A stretch of DNA of 10,509 nucleotides from Gammaproteobacteria bacterium (GCA_013214885.1 JABSRS010000087.1:1-10509), one strand, 5' to 3'; counted from the stretch's first letter, positions 1 to 6,710 are shown. The notes: generated by a model not told the origin, from the sequence alone. Numbers and translations: made by a program.

Positions 1-1
1 C

Positions 2-367
2 CATAATAACATTGGTGAACGTTTGGATACCGGTGTTCCAGAAAGTCTGTTTAAGTTTAATACCAGTTATCGATTACCAGGGGAGTTAAAACACTGGAAA
101 ATTGCTGGCGGGATTCATTACCAAAGTGATATTTTTTACGATATAGCTATTGACGGTAATACAGTGAGAAATAGTCAAGACGCTTACGCTCTTGTGAATT
201 TGATGGTCGCGTATCAACCGACAGATAAGCTAACGATTCAATTGAATGTAGACAATGTATTTGACAAAAAATATTACAGTGCGATTTCCAATGATGTGAC
301 ATACGGAGCATTAGAAATGTATGGCGAGCCTAGAAACCTCATGCTATCAGTAAAATATAAACTGTAA
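2..367 (+). CDS. TonB-dependent siderophore receptor, C-terminal fragment (5' end outside window)
   Basis: This is the last ~121 codons of an outer-membrane TonB-dependent receptor; the frame is open from base 2, so the gene starts upstream of the window and the first internal Met is not the start. The fragment alternates hydrophobic and polar residues as in the last strands of a 22-stranded barrel. It contains the hallmark NVDNVFDKKYY near the C-terminus, followed by YGEPRN and the closing strand LMLSVKYKL. This ending is typical of the FhuE/FpvA-like ferric-siderophore receptors, which bind an iron chelate outside the cell and import it using TonB-ExbBD energy. The last residue is Leu rather than the usual aromatic. 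The specific ligand cannot be told because plug domain and loops are missing. A terminator follows directly. The family is confident; the substrate is inference. Confidence 0.88.
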   Translation, partial: HNNIGERLDTGVPESLFKFNTSYRLPGELKHWKIAGGIHYQSDIFYDIAIDGNTVRNSQDAYALVNLMVAYQPTDKLTIQLNVDNVFDKKYYSAISNDVTYGALEMYGEPRNLMLSVKYKL

Positions 368-377
368 TGAGGGTGTA

Positions 378-410
378 ATGCGTGTCAGTTAAGATCTGAT
401 GCGCATTTTT
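378..410 (+). terminator. Intrinsic terminator after the TonB receptor gene
   Basis: An 11-bp stem (378-388 with 396-406, two G-U wobbles, 7-nt loop) ends in a run of T at 406-410. It lies 10 bases after the receptor stop codon and should end that transcript. Confidence 0.7.
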
Positions 411-659
411 CGGTTTCTTTTCAGGGTAACGTTTGGGGCAAGATTTTACGATTCTAAGGCAACTTCACTCACCTCGTTCAGATAATAAAAATTCCTTACT
501 CAACATATCGTTAACGGCCTTTGGTATTTTACCCGATGAAAGATGCGGCATAATAGATAACTGGTAGCTTACGGAAGCATGGCGTGACTTTATAACTTGA
601 TTATTTTAATAACGCAGACAGCACTAAACCTAGGCGATTAGCCAAAATCTAGTGGTTTT
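411..659. other. Non-coding stretch, no gene recognised
   Basis: All frames are broken by stops and no RNA gene or promoter stands out. It lies between the receptor terminator and the 3' end of the IS66 remnant, so it may be leftover flank of that element, but no terminal inverted repeat could be identified. Confidence 0.4.
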
Positions 660-845
660 TTATTGTTTTACATTAGTTCTTTCTAGGTAGTTCCAAGGTA
701 AATGTTTTTCTTGATTTATTTTTACTGGCTCAGCTTCTCGCTGCAAGGTAATAAAAGACATTAATCCCCGTTTCGCTGGCTGTTGCAATAACGGAAGTGA
801 TGATATCGCCGAGTAACGTCTTGTGGAACATGGCATTTTTCGGTT
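660..845 (-). pseudogene. Decayed 3' end of an IS66-family transposase (tnpC)
   Basis: Read on the minus strand, this stretch gives the characteristic C-terminus of IS66 TnpC transposases in two frames. The upstream part reads KNAMFHKTLLGDIITSVIA then TASETGINVF (about 845-757). After a frame change near 755-762 it continues ITLQREAEPVKINQEKHLPW followed by NYLERT (to about 675), and ends at a stop at 660-662. The family normally has the order RKNALFYKT, then a helix with GxNPFDYL, then TLQRN, then LPWNYxxTL, all of which are recognisable here. The frame change and absence of the upstream catalytic region show a dead fragment. Assignment rests on recalled family motifs, not on a search. Confidence 0.75.
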
Positions 846-1351
846 ATGTTGAGCTCAAAATAATGGTGAACCTTTAAAATTAAAAGGAACGGTAATCCCC
901 CCATTATTAATGAATACATTACAAATCCAGAACTATCCAATGAGTTACAGTTTATTTCGCCTGAGAAATTCAAAAATTTCTGAATTTCCTAATCGATAAT
1001 GGGTACGTAGCTCACGGCAACAGCAAGAAGGATCAGAGCAGTTAAAATAGTGGCGCTAGTACTTTTCCAGCATAAGTAATATCAAGAACTGCTTTGTAAC
1101 GTTTCCCCTTCATACCTCGTATATGGACTCCACGTATTTTACAACTAATAACTTCACATAAAACAGAATAAGATGCGGTCGTATATACGGCTTTTTATTG
1201 AGAGAGCTACCCTCTAGCCAATGATGTTTTCGCACCTATTATCCTTTTCGCTTTTGCAGTCTTTATGACTTGCGAGATAGGCAGGTTTTAATAGGTTGGT
1301 CTTACCGTTTATGCTCTATCATTATTGTAAAATTCTTTGTTTTTCTATACC
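846..1351. other. Degraded non-coding region between IS remnants
   Basis: No intact gene is seen. A 70-codon minus-strand open frame at 761-973 overlaps the IS66 remnant in the wrong frame and is not believed. A 50-codon minus-strand open frame (1042-1194) has coding-like composition but no upstream start and no recognised family. Bases 1195-1351 lie just 3' of the IS110 remnant's stop codon and could be its non-coding tail. The whole stretch looks like accumulated mobile-element debris. Confidence 0.4.
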
Positions 1352-1447
1352 TTAGGTCTTAATTAGTAATTGTTGTTCATATTGACTTTCATACCTTAAC
1401 ATTGCCCAGGCTGTTCTAACGGTTTTGTTAGCCAGTGCGATATGTTG
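1352..1447 (-). pseudogene. C-terminal fragment of an IS110-family transposase, truncated by the IS3 element
   Basis: On the minus strand bases 1447-1352 form one open frame reading QHIALANKTVRTAWAML, then RYESQYEQQLLIKT and a stop (TAA at 1352-1354). The motif ALANKxxRxAWAML, followed by a short polar tail, is the signature ending of IS110/IS1111 DEDD-type transposases. The frame runs straight into the left end of the IS3-family element, so everything upstream (the catalytic RuvC-like domain and most of the Tnp domain) has been lost. No matching IS110 sequence was found on the far side of the IS3 element, so this is not a simple interruption of an otherwise complete gene. Confidence 0.75.
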
Positions 1448-1469
1448 TGGTTGAATTAGCAGGACACTT
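1448..1469. repeat. Left terminal inverted repeat of the IS3 element
   Basis: The 22-base left end shares TGGT at the tip and GGACACTT at the inner edge with the right end; the middle is diverged and needs one gap. It abuts the truncated IS110 frame. Confidence 0.6.
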
Positions 1470-1505
1470 CAATAAAGGATTATAATCCTATTAATTGAGG
1501 TGAAT

Positions 1506-1793
1506 ATGACTAAACGAACGAATAAACATTATCCAGTAGAATTTAAGCAAGAAGCTGTTGCTCTGGTCATTGAACAAGACTACTCGATAGTGCAGGCTGC
1601 TGCATCTTTGGGGATCACAGATAAGCTACTTTATAACTGGGTCGCAAAGCATAAACAACAGGCCCAAGGCGATACTTTGACGGGCGATGAGCGGGCAGAG
1701 CTAATTCAGCTTAGAAAGGATAATAAACGGCTACAAATGGAGCGAGAGATCCTAAAAAAGGCAAGTGCCTTCTTCGCGAAAGAAATGAAGTAA
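1506..1793 (+). CDS. IS3-family transposase OrfA (DNA-binding helix-turn-helix/leucine zipper protein)
   Basis: OrfA is the DNA-binding half of the IS3 transposase. From the ATG at 1506 it is 95 residues. Residues ~10-50 form the HTH_Tnp_1 helix-turn-helix (YPVEFKQEAVALV, then AAASLGITDKLLYNWV). They are followed by a heptad-like helix rich in Leu/Lys/Arg (RAELIQLRKDNKRLQMERE) that would dimerise, and the family ending ILKKASAFFAKEMK. ATG 1506 is preferred over the in-frame GTG at 1500 because AGG at 1498-1500 (in GAGGTG) sits five bases before the ATG and overlaps the GTG. A TATAAT within the palindrome GGATTATAATCC (1477-1488) may be the -10 element, though no -35 at proper distance is visible. 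OrfA alone normally limits transposition; fused with OrfB it makes the transposase. Confidence 0.9.
   Translation: MTKRTNKHYPVEFKQEAVALVIEQDYSIVQAAASLGITDKLLYNWVAKHKQQAQGDTLTGDERAELIQLRKDNKRLQMEREILKKASAFFAKEMK
1754..1784 (+). promoter_or_regulatory. Predicted -1 ribosomal frameshift site joining OrfA and OrfB
   Basis: The heptamer A AAA AAG (1754-1760) lies in the orfA reading phase exactly as required for -1 slippage. After slipping, the frame stays open through GKCLLRERNEVRYYFISELD into OrfB at 1853 and on to 2662. Possible stimulators are the hairpin AAGGC-AAGT-GCCTT (1758-1771, overlapping the slippery bases) or TTCTT-CGCGA-AAGAA (1770-1784, nine bases downstream). Such a site is the normal way IS3-family elements produce the OrfAB transposase; the choice of stimulatory hairpin is inference. 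Confidence 0.75.
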
Positions 1794-1852
1794 GATATTA
1801 TTTTATAAGTGAACTTGATGCTAAATATCCAGTATCGGTTGCCTGTAAAGTC

Positions 1853-2662
1853 ATGGAAGTTAGTTCATCAGCATTTTATGCATGGTTAAAAAAACCTGGT
1901 GAATTAATTACCGCTCAGACGCTAAGGTTATATCGACGATCTAAATCATTGTTTAAAGCGAGTCGAAACAGCCTAGGCAGTAGAGAACTTGCTAAAGCAC
2001 TACGCAAAGAAGGCTTTGAAATAACACGTTATCGTGCCATTAAGTTAATGGAACAGCTTAAATTAGTCGTGACTCAACGAATCGCTTACAAAGTGACAAC
2101 GAAGCGAAAACACAGCGATGCTGTGGCTGATAACTTGTTGAACATGAACTTCAATCCAGTGGGCCCAAATCAGGTTTGGGCTGGCGATGTGTCCTACTTG
2201 AAGACTGGTGAGGGCTGGCTATATCTAGCTATCGTCATGGATTTGTACTCGCGCCGCATTGTTGGCTGGCACATTTCTAAACGTATGACACGTGACTTGG
2301 TCGAAAAAGCGTTGATAAAGGCTCATAACTTACGTAAGCCACCAAAAGGTATTGTTTTTCATAGTGATCGCGGTTCCCAATATACCAGTGGCGGCTTTAG
2401 AAGCCTAGTAGAACGATTAGGTTGTCGAGCCAGTATGGGCGATGTAGGTGCTTGCTGGGATAACGCTGTTGTGGAAACGTTCTTTGGGAGTTTGAAGCAT
2501 GATTGGTTATTTAAAGTGCCACAACCATCGCGGGAGCATATGCGAAACGATGTCGCTAAATACATGAAGTATTACAATGTTGATCGACTGCATTCAGCTA
2601 ACAATGATCAGTCGCCAATTGAATTTGAAAATTCCTTTAGGAAAGTGTCCGGTTGGACTTGA
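1853..2662 (+). CDS. IS3-family transposase OrfB (DDE integrase catalytic domain)
   Basis: This is the catalytic half of the IS3 transposase, 269 residues from the first ATG; in vivo it is probably translated mainly as an OrfAB fusion, since the same frame is open back to the slippery site. Residues ~22-75 are the HTH_21-type helix (RSKSLFKASRNSLGSRELAK). Residues ~105-225 are the retroviral-integrase-like rve domain. The catalytic triad is visible as D112 (WAGDVSYL), D172 (VFHSDRGSQYTS) and E208 (CWDNAVVETFFGSLK), with 35 residues between the second Asp and Glu, the D,D(35)E spacing. The C-terminus (YYNVDRLHSANNDQSPIEFE) is also typical. Nothing is missing, so activity is possible. The stop overlaps the right inverted repeat. 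Confidence 0.92.
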   Translation: MEVSSSAFYAWLKKPGELITAQTLRLYRRSKSLFKASRNSLGSRELAKALRKEGFEITRYRAIKLMEQLKLVVTQRIAYKVTTKRKHSDAVADNLLNMNFNPVGPNQVWAGDVSYLKTGEGWLYLAIVMDLYSRRIVGWHISKRMTRDLVEKALIKAHNLRKPPKGIVFHSDRGSQYTSGGFRSLVERLGCRASMGDVGACWDNAVVETFFGSLKHDWLFKVPQPSREHMRNDVAKYMKYYNVDRLHSANNDQSPIEFENSFRKVSGWT

Positions 2663-2665
2663 CCA
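2643..2665. repeat. Right terminal inverted repeat of the IS3 element
   Basis: The 23-base right end AAGTGTCC...TTGACCA mirrors the left end, overlaps the orfB stop codon and marks the element's boundary. Confidence 0.6.
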
Positions 2666-2797
2666 GAACAGTCAATGGTGGTTAGCGTATTAGGAATTAA
2701 GGTATTTTAACTCATAAATATCAGCAATTTAAAATAGTGAAGATATCAACATACTAATCGTTATTGGCTAAAATTAACAGATTAGCAACATTTTGAT

Positions 2798-2806
2798 TGC
2801 TATATT
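2798..2806 (+). promoter_or_regulatory. Candidate extended -10 promoter for aceK
   Basis: TGCTATATT matches the extended -10 pattern TGnTATAAT at five of the six hexamer positions, about 50 bases before the aceK start. No good -35 is seen 17 bp upstream. The 172 bases between the IS end and the gene hold nothing else recognisable, so aceK probably relies on a promoter here unless the IS supplies one. Confidence 0.35.
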
Positions 2807-2858
2807 ATCATCACAATGAGATAACACTTTCAAATGAGTGTTTGAATTGGATTTTAAA

Positions 2859-4568
2859 ATGGCTGCTATTAAACCTTCACGGCTCGCTTACACAATATTA
2901 AAGGGATTTGAGAAAAGCTATCGCCATTTTTGCAATATCACCCGCGACTCGCAATATCGCTTTGAACAAGCCGATTGGGTTGGGGTGCAATACGCGTCGA
3001 AAGAGCGGATTAATAGTTATGACAATATGATTTCAGAGCTATCCCTTCACCTCTATTATCAGTTGGATAAGCCCGAGATTTCGACCATGTTATGGCAAAA
3101 CACCAAGGCCCATTACAGTAAACTTCTGCGCCACCACCCCCAAGCAGAGCAAGCCGAAACTTTTTTTAACTCGACATTCTCAAGGTTATTTCGTCATCGA
3201 GGATTAAATCAGCAGCATTTATTTATTCAATCTACCGCTCAAGCGGCTACTCCCTATCAACGCCAAGATCTATGTTATATCGTCGATATTGAAAGCATCA
3301 TATCGACCACTCTGCAAAACCTATTAAACAACTACAAATTTAATATTCCGTGGCAAGATTTCAATCGTGATATCACCTTAGTGCGGGAGCAACTAAAGCC
3401 GTTATTTAAGCATTGTCATTACGACACCATCGAACTGATTAAAAACGTATTTTATCGCAACAAGGCAGCCTATTTAATTGGTCGCCTTAGGGGGAAGCGC
3501 CAACGCCCTTTCGTGTTGGCTTTGCTCAATAATGAACACGGCGAAATATATATCGACACCCTATTAACCGACTGGGACGATATGAGTATTCTATTTGGCT
3601 TTGCCCGCGCATATTTTATGGTCGATGAAAAATGCCCAGCTCAATTAGTTAGTTACCTTAGCGAGTTAATGCCACACAAACCTATTTATGAGCTGTGGAG
3701 TAGTCTTGGGATCCAAAAACACAGTAAAACTGAATTTTATCGTCACTACCTCAAACACTTGGCCAACTCTAAGGATCAGTTTGTGTTAGCCGAAGGGATT
3801 AAAGGCATGGTGATGATAGTGTTCACCCTGCCCTCGCTTGGCATTGTATTTAAGGTCATTAAAGATCAATTCGCCCCGCCTAAAAATATTACCAAGGCAC
3901 AAGTTAAAGCTAAATATCAACTGGTCAAAGATCACGACCGAGTAGGTCGGCTGGCAGATACGCAGCAATTTAGCCACTTTAGTTTTCCTCGTCATCGTTT
4001 TTCACCACAACTGATTGACGAAATAGTTGAGCTGGCACCAAGTGAAATAACCATTACCGACCAGCACGTGATCATTAAGCACCTTTATACCGAACGAAAA
4101 ATGATCCCGCTTAATATGTTTTTGCGCAGCTCCAACGAGCAACAAATTTACAACGCAATGGAACAATATGGCAGTGCGATAAAACAACTGGCAGCGGCCA
4201 ATATATTTCCAGGGGATATGTTATTTAAAAACTTTGGCATGACCCGCCATGGCCGAGTGATTTTCTATGATTACGATGAAATTTGGTACATCGAACAGTG
4301 TAACTTTAGGGAATTACCCGTGGCCACAACTTTTGCCCAACAAATGGCCAGCGAACCCTGGTACAGCGTTGGTGAGTTTGATATTTTTCCCCAAGAGTTT
4401 GCTCGTTTCCTGTTAGGTCGCCCTATTATCAAAACTTACTTGTTGGAACTCCACCCAGAATTGTTCGACGTTGAATATTGGCGTGATGCTCAACGCAATA
4501 TTGGGCAAGGTCTATACGCCGATGTTTTTCCTTATCGGCAGCAACAACGTTTAACTCTAAAAAGATGA
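2859..4568 (+). CDS. aceK: Isocitrate dehydrogenase kinase/phosphatase AceK
   Basis: AceK is a cytoplasmic bifunctional enzyme that phosphorylates isocitrate dehydrogenase, switching it off and diverting isocitrate into the glyoxylate shunt, and also removes the phosphate. The protein is 569 residues from ATG 2859, against 578 in E. coli. The ATG is preferred because the family begins close to the RLAYTILKGF helix; an in-frame GTG at 2838 would add seven residues, and neither has a strong ribosome site. Key elements are present in order: GIKGMVMIVFTLPS and VFKVIKDQFAP (ATP-site Lys332), YQLVKDHDRVGRLADTQ (Asp367, the residue tied to phosphatase activity in E. coli, Asp371), NIFPGDMLFKNFG (Asp453, Asn458), FYDYDEIWY (Asp471) and ASEPWYS. 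Genes aceB and aceA, its E. coli operon partners, are absent on both sides, so it is expressed alone. The IS3 element sits 193 bases upstream. Identity is very secure. Confidence 0.96.
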   Translation: MAAIKPSRLAYTILKGFEKSYRHFCNITRDSQYRFEQADWVGVQYASKERINSYDNMISELSLHLYYQLDKPEISTMLWQNTKAHYSKLLRHHPQAEQAETFFNSTFSRLFRHRGLNQQHLFIQSTAQAATPYQRQDLCYIVDIESIISTTLQNLLNNYKFNIPWQDFNRDITLVREQLKPLFKHCHYDTIELIKNVFYRNKAAYLIGRLRGKRQRPFVLALLNNEHGEIYIDTLLTDWDDMSILFGFARAYFMVDEKCPAQLVSYLSELMPHKPIYELWSSLGIQKHSKTEFYRHYLKHLANSKDQFVLAEGIKGMVMIVFTLPSLGIVFKVIKDQFAPPKNITKAQVKAKYQLVKDHDRVGRLADTQQFSHFSFPRHRFSPQLIDEIVELAPSEITITDQHVIIKHLYTERKMIPLNMFLRSSNEQQIYNAMEQYGSAIKQLAAANIFPGDMLFKNFGMTRHGRVIFYDYDEIWYIEQCNFRELPVATTFAQQMASEPWYSVGEFDIFPQEFARFLLGRPIIKTYLLELHPELFDVEYWRDAQRNIGQGLYADVFPYRQQQRLTLKR

Positions 4569-4636
4569 GGTTAGTCATGGTTAAAGGATCGCAATTTAAG
4601 GTAAACTAACGGCAACTAAATTATAGAGAACTTAAA

Positions 4637-5215
4637 ATGCATATTGAAAAAGATATCGTAGTTAGCATTCACTACCGCTTAAATGACGACCAAGGCAACG
4701 AAATTGAAAACTCATTTGGCAATGAGCCAATGGTTTATCTGCACGGACATAACAATATGATCCCAGGTCTTGAAAAAGAACTTGAAGGTAAGCAACCAGG
4801 CGATCAATTTAAAGTATCTGTATCACCTGAAGATGGTTACGGCCCTTATGTTGACGGTCTTAAGCAACAAATCCCTAGTGAAGGTTTTGAGGGTCTTGAC
4901 CCAAAAATTGGCATGGAATTTACGGCTGATACTGAAAATGGTCCAATTCAAGTTCGCGTATTAGAAATTACCGAAGAATTCGTTACTGTCGATGGTAACC
5001 ATCCTTTCGCCGGCAAAACATTACATTTTGATGTTGATATCACCGAAATTCGTGACGCTACACCAACTGAATTAGACCACGGTCACATTCATGCTGGCGG
5101 CGGATGTTGTGGTTCTGAAGAACCAGAAGAAGAAGAAGAAGAAGCAGTTGTAGAAGAAGCTCCTGCCAAAGAAGACAAGCCTGAAGAAGGTACTTGTTGT
5201 GGCGGTTGTCACTAA
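4637..5215 (+). CDS. slyD: FKBP-type peptidyl-prolyl cis-trans isomerase SlyD, metal-binding
   Basis: SlyD catalyses proline isomerisation and acts as a cytoplasmic chaperone; in enterics its metal-binding tail supplies nickel for hydrogenase maturation. The 192-residue product has the split FKBP fold: residues 1-~68 (VSIHYRLNDDQGNEIENSFG, YLHGHNNMIPGLEKELEG, VSVSPEDGYG), an insert-in-flap chaperone domain at ~70-125, and the closing strand LHFDVDITEIRDAT. The tail from ~147 has three spaced His (HGHIH), a Cys pair (157-158), a long acidic Glu run and a Cys-rich end (CCGGCH), suited to binding nickel or zinc. Its Glu run is encoded by GAA repeats (about 5127-5145). It follows aceK by 68 bases with no terminator visible, so some readthrough is possible; a bidirectional terminator lies downstream. 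Confidence 0.94.
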   Translation: MHIEKDIVVSIHYRLNDDQGNEIENSFGNEPMVYLHGHNNMIPGLEKELEGKQPGDQFKVSVSPEDGYGPYVDGLKQQIPSEGFEGLDPKIGMEFTADTENGPIQVRVLEITEEFVTVDGNHPFAGKTLHFDVDITEIRDATPTELDHGHIHAGGGCCGSEEPEEEEEEAVVEEAPAKEDKPEEGTCCGGCH

Positions 5216-5251
5216 GTCGAACTTGGTGTAACTACGATTAAACATCGCAAT

Positions 5252-5280
5252 AAAAAGCCCAGTTTAACTGGGCTTTTTTT
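5252..5280. terminator. Bidirectional terminator between slyD and rnfH
   Basis: AAGCCCAGT and ACTGGGCTT form a 9-bp stem with a TTA loop, preceded by A5 and followed by T8. It can therefore end the slyD transcript on the plus strand and the ratA-rnfH transcript on the minus strand, the two being convergent. Confidence 0.9.
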
Positions 5281-5296
5281 CGAGTGTTGTTTGAGT

Positions 5297-5641
5297 TTAA
5301 CTGCTAGTTTTCGTTTGAGGGTTAACTCGTCCGCCAGTGACCTTATCAGCGCGGCCTTCGTCTACCGCTTTTTGGGCACGCTTTAGTCGCGCCGCCTTTG
5401 GATCTGCTATTAGTGGTCGGTAAACTTCAATTCTATCACCATCACGACAGGTATCACCTAACTTCACCGTACGATTAAACACCCCAACCTTAGGTTTAGT
5501 AAAATCAAAATCGGGGAAAAAATCACTAATGTTTGATTGCGCCACAATTTGCTCAACCGTTGCTTGTGGATCGACCGAAAGTTCAATCACTTTTTGATTA
5601 TCTGGCATCGCAAATACCACCAGTACCTTAATCTTATCCAT
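5297..5641 (-). CDS. rnfH: RnfH/UPF0125 family ubiquitin-like protein
   Basis: This 114-residue protein belongs to the RnfH (UPF0125, formerly RatB/YfjF) family, a small beta-grasp fold like ThiS/MoaD whose molecular role is unsettled. It begins with KIKVLVVFAMPDNQKVIELSV, continues with VGVFNRTVKLGDTCRDGDRIEVYRPL, and has the usual basic tail DPKAARLKRAQKA. The C-terminus lacks the di-glycine of activated ubiquitin-like proteins; it ends in a Lys/Thr/Ser-rich tail. ATG 5641 is chosen; a TTG two codons upstream is possible but less likely. The start overlaps the end of ratA by 8 bases, so the two genes are translationally coupled, the arrangement seen widely in gammaproteobacteria. The name reflects family similarity to RnfH and does not prove a link to the Rnf complex. 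Confidence 0.9.
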   Translation of the reverse strand: MDKIKVLVVFAMPDNQKVIELSVDPQATVEQIVAQSNISDFFPDFDFTKPKVGVFNRTVKLGDTCRDGDRIEVYRPLIADPKAARLKRAQKAVDEGRADKVTGGRVNPQTKTSS

Positions 5642-6065
5642 AAACAACCGTAGCTCGCTCGGAAAATGCCTTAACCATATTATTCACTAACTCTTTGAAT
5701 ACTTTACCAAACGCCATTTCTGCTAATTTATTTGAAAACTCAAAATCTAACGCTAACACTATTTTACATGCTTGCTCATCTAGCTCAATAAACTGCCAGC
5801 CACCCTGTAATTTTTTAAAGGGACCATCGAGTAACGCCATATCAATACGTTGATTAGCCACTAACGTATTCGTGGTAGTGAAGGTTTTTTTAACCCCAGC
5901 CTTTGAAACGTCAACACTAGCCGTCATCACGTTTTCACTGACTTTAAGTACTTTACTACCAACGCAACCTGGCAAAAAAATAGGATATGCGGCGACATCA
6001 TTTACTAAATCAAACATTTGAGCTGCACTAAACATTACTAAAGCGCTTCGGTTTACCTGTGCCAT
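5634..6065 (-). CDS. ratA: RatA, START/Coq10-like (SRPBCC) protein
   Basis: RatA is a small cytoplasmic protein of the polyketide cyclase/START superfamily. In E. coli it was described as a toxin blocking 50S-30S association; a Coq10-like role in ubiquinone binding has also been proposed. From ATG 6065 it is 143 residues. Family landmarks: NRSALVMFSAAQMFDLVNDV, YPIFLPGCVGSKVL, ASVDVSKAGVKKTFTTTN, LDGPFKKLQGGWQF, ALDFEFSNKLAEMAFGKVF and MVKAFSERA. ATG 6065 (or 6068) is preferred to the in-frame ATG 6113 because family members begin two to four residues before the SRSALV-like segment. A run of six G at 6071-6076 gives a ribosome site, and a promoter-like -10 lies inside the would-be extension. 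It is divergent from smpB, a conserved gammaproteobacterial order. Confidence 0.93.
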   Translation of the reverse strand: MAQVNRSALVMFSAAQMFDLVNDVAAYPIFLPGCVGSKVLKVSENVMTASVDVSKAGVKKTFTTTNTLVANQRIDMALLDGPFKKLQGGWQFIELDEQACKIVLALDFEFSNKLAEMAFGKVFKELVNNMVKAFSERATVVYG

Positions 6066-6090
6066 CATGACCCCCCATAAAATTTGCGCC

Positions 6091-6099
6091 ATCATACCA
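6091..6099 (-). promoter_or_regulatory. Candidate extended -10 promoter for ratA-rnfH
   Basis: On the minus strand TGGTATGAT matches TGnTATAAT except for one base, and would start transcription near 6083, giving a short leader containing GGGGGG before ATG 6065. The -35 region is weak, as expected for extended -10 promoters. This is inference from sequence only. Confidence 0.4.
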
Positions 6100-6128
6100 T
6101 ATAGAGTGATCATTACTTTGAATCTCTA

Positions 6129-6156
6129 TTGATCATGGTTAATTTACTGGTAAACT
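6129..6156 (+). promoter_or_regulatory. Candidate promoter for smpB
   Basis: TTGATC, a 16-bp spacer ending TGG, and TAAACT resemble a sigma-70 promoter with extended -10. It lies about 70 bases ahead of the smpB start in the divergent ratA-smpB interval. Only moderate matches, so tentative. Confidence 0.4.
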
Positions 6157-6227
6157 GAAACCAATTTTTCAAGTTCCTCCAAATTAAGTGATGAACTTTG
6201 TATCACTAATGAGCGTAAAACAATTAT

Positions 6228-6710
6228 ATGGCCAATCATAAAGGCAAAAAAGCGGGTGGCGGCAACATTGCTAAAAACAAAAAAGCCCATCACGAATACA
6301 TTATTTCAGAAAAAACTGAAGCTGGCCTTGAATTACAAGGTTGGGAAGTTAAATCAATGCGCGCAGGTAAAATCAACTTAACCGACGCCTATGTGATTAT
6401 TCAAAATGGCGAAGCGCTATTATTAGGGTGTCACATTACCCCTTTAAACACCGCATGTGCCCATGTTGTGTGCGAACCTGAGCGCCCACGCCGTTTATTG
6501 TTAAACCGTCGTGAGCTCGATAAGTTCGCCGGATTAGTTGAGCGTCAAGGTTTTGCTATTATCGCGCTATCGCTTTATTGGAAAAGCGCCTGGGTAAAAG
6601 TAGAGATTGGCATCGGCAAAGGTAAGAACGATCACGATAAACGTGAGTCAGACAAAGCCAAAGACTGGAACCGTGAAAAGTCCCGTGTGATGAAAGACTC
6701 GTTACGTTAA
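6228..6710 (+). CDS. smpB: SsrA-binding protein SmpB
   Basis: SmpB binds the tRNA-like end of tmRNA and delivers it to stalled ribosomes, its C-terminal tail filling the empty mRNA channel. The 160-residue protein is full length. It begins with a basic segment, then [20 protein letters not shown], the conserved [11 protein letters not shown] (residues 38-48) and a [15 protein letters not shown] strand pair in the OB-fold barrel. [11 protein letters not shown] and [27 protein letters not shown] follow, and the basic tail ends [15 protein letters not shown]. The start ATG has only a weak upstream GAG. It lies directly upstream of ssrA in the same direction, so both parts of the trans-translation system are side by side, but ssrA has its own promoter. 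Confidence 0.96.
   Translation: MANHKGKKAGGGNIAKNKKAHHEYIISEKTEAGLELQGWEVKSMRAGKINLTDAYVIIQNGEALLLGCHITPLNTACAHVVCEPERPRRLLLNRRELDKFAGLVERQGFAIIALSLYWKSAWVKVEIGIGKGKNDHDKRESDKAKDWNREKSRVMKDSLR

Larger units (their letters stand above)
1448..2665 (+). mobile_element. IS3-family insertion sequence, apparently complete
   Basis: An about 1.2-kb element carries the two overlapping-phase frames of the IS3 family. Imperfect inverted ends are visible: the left begins TGGTTGAATTAGC and the right, reverse-complemented, begins TGGTCAAGTCC; both run into an identical GGACACTT block. The orfB stop lies inside the right end, as is usual in the family. The similarity extends weakly outward (TGTT...AACA), so ends at 1443 and 2670 are a possible alternative. 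No 3-4 bp target duplication is seen with either choice (left flank TTG, right flank GAA for 1448/2665), so sequence may have been lost beside the element after insertion. Both frames and the DDE residues are intact, so it may still be active. Confidence 0.85.

Noticed and set aside
761..973. 70-codon minus-strand open frame
   Set aside because: It overlaps the IS66 transposase remnant in a different frame, has no recognised domain and no ribosome site; it is a chance frame in decayed DNA.
5642..5647. TTG start for RnfH at 5647
   Set aside because: ATG 5641 is two codons downstream and gives the usual family N-terminus.
6066..6113. Longer RatA start at 6113
   Set aside because: The extra 16 residues have no counterpart in the family, the G-rich ribosome site precedes 6065/6068, and a promoter-like -10 lies within the extension.
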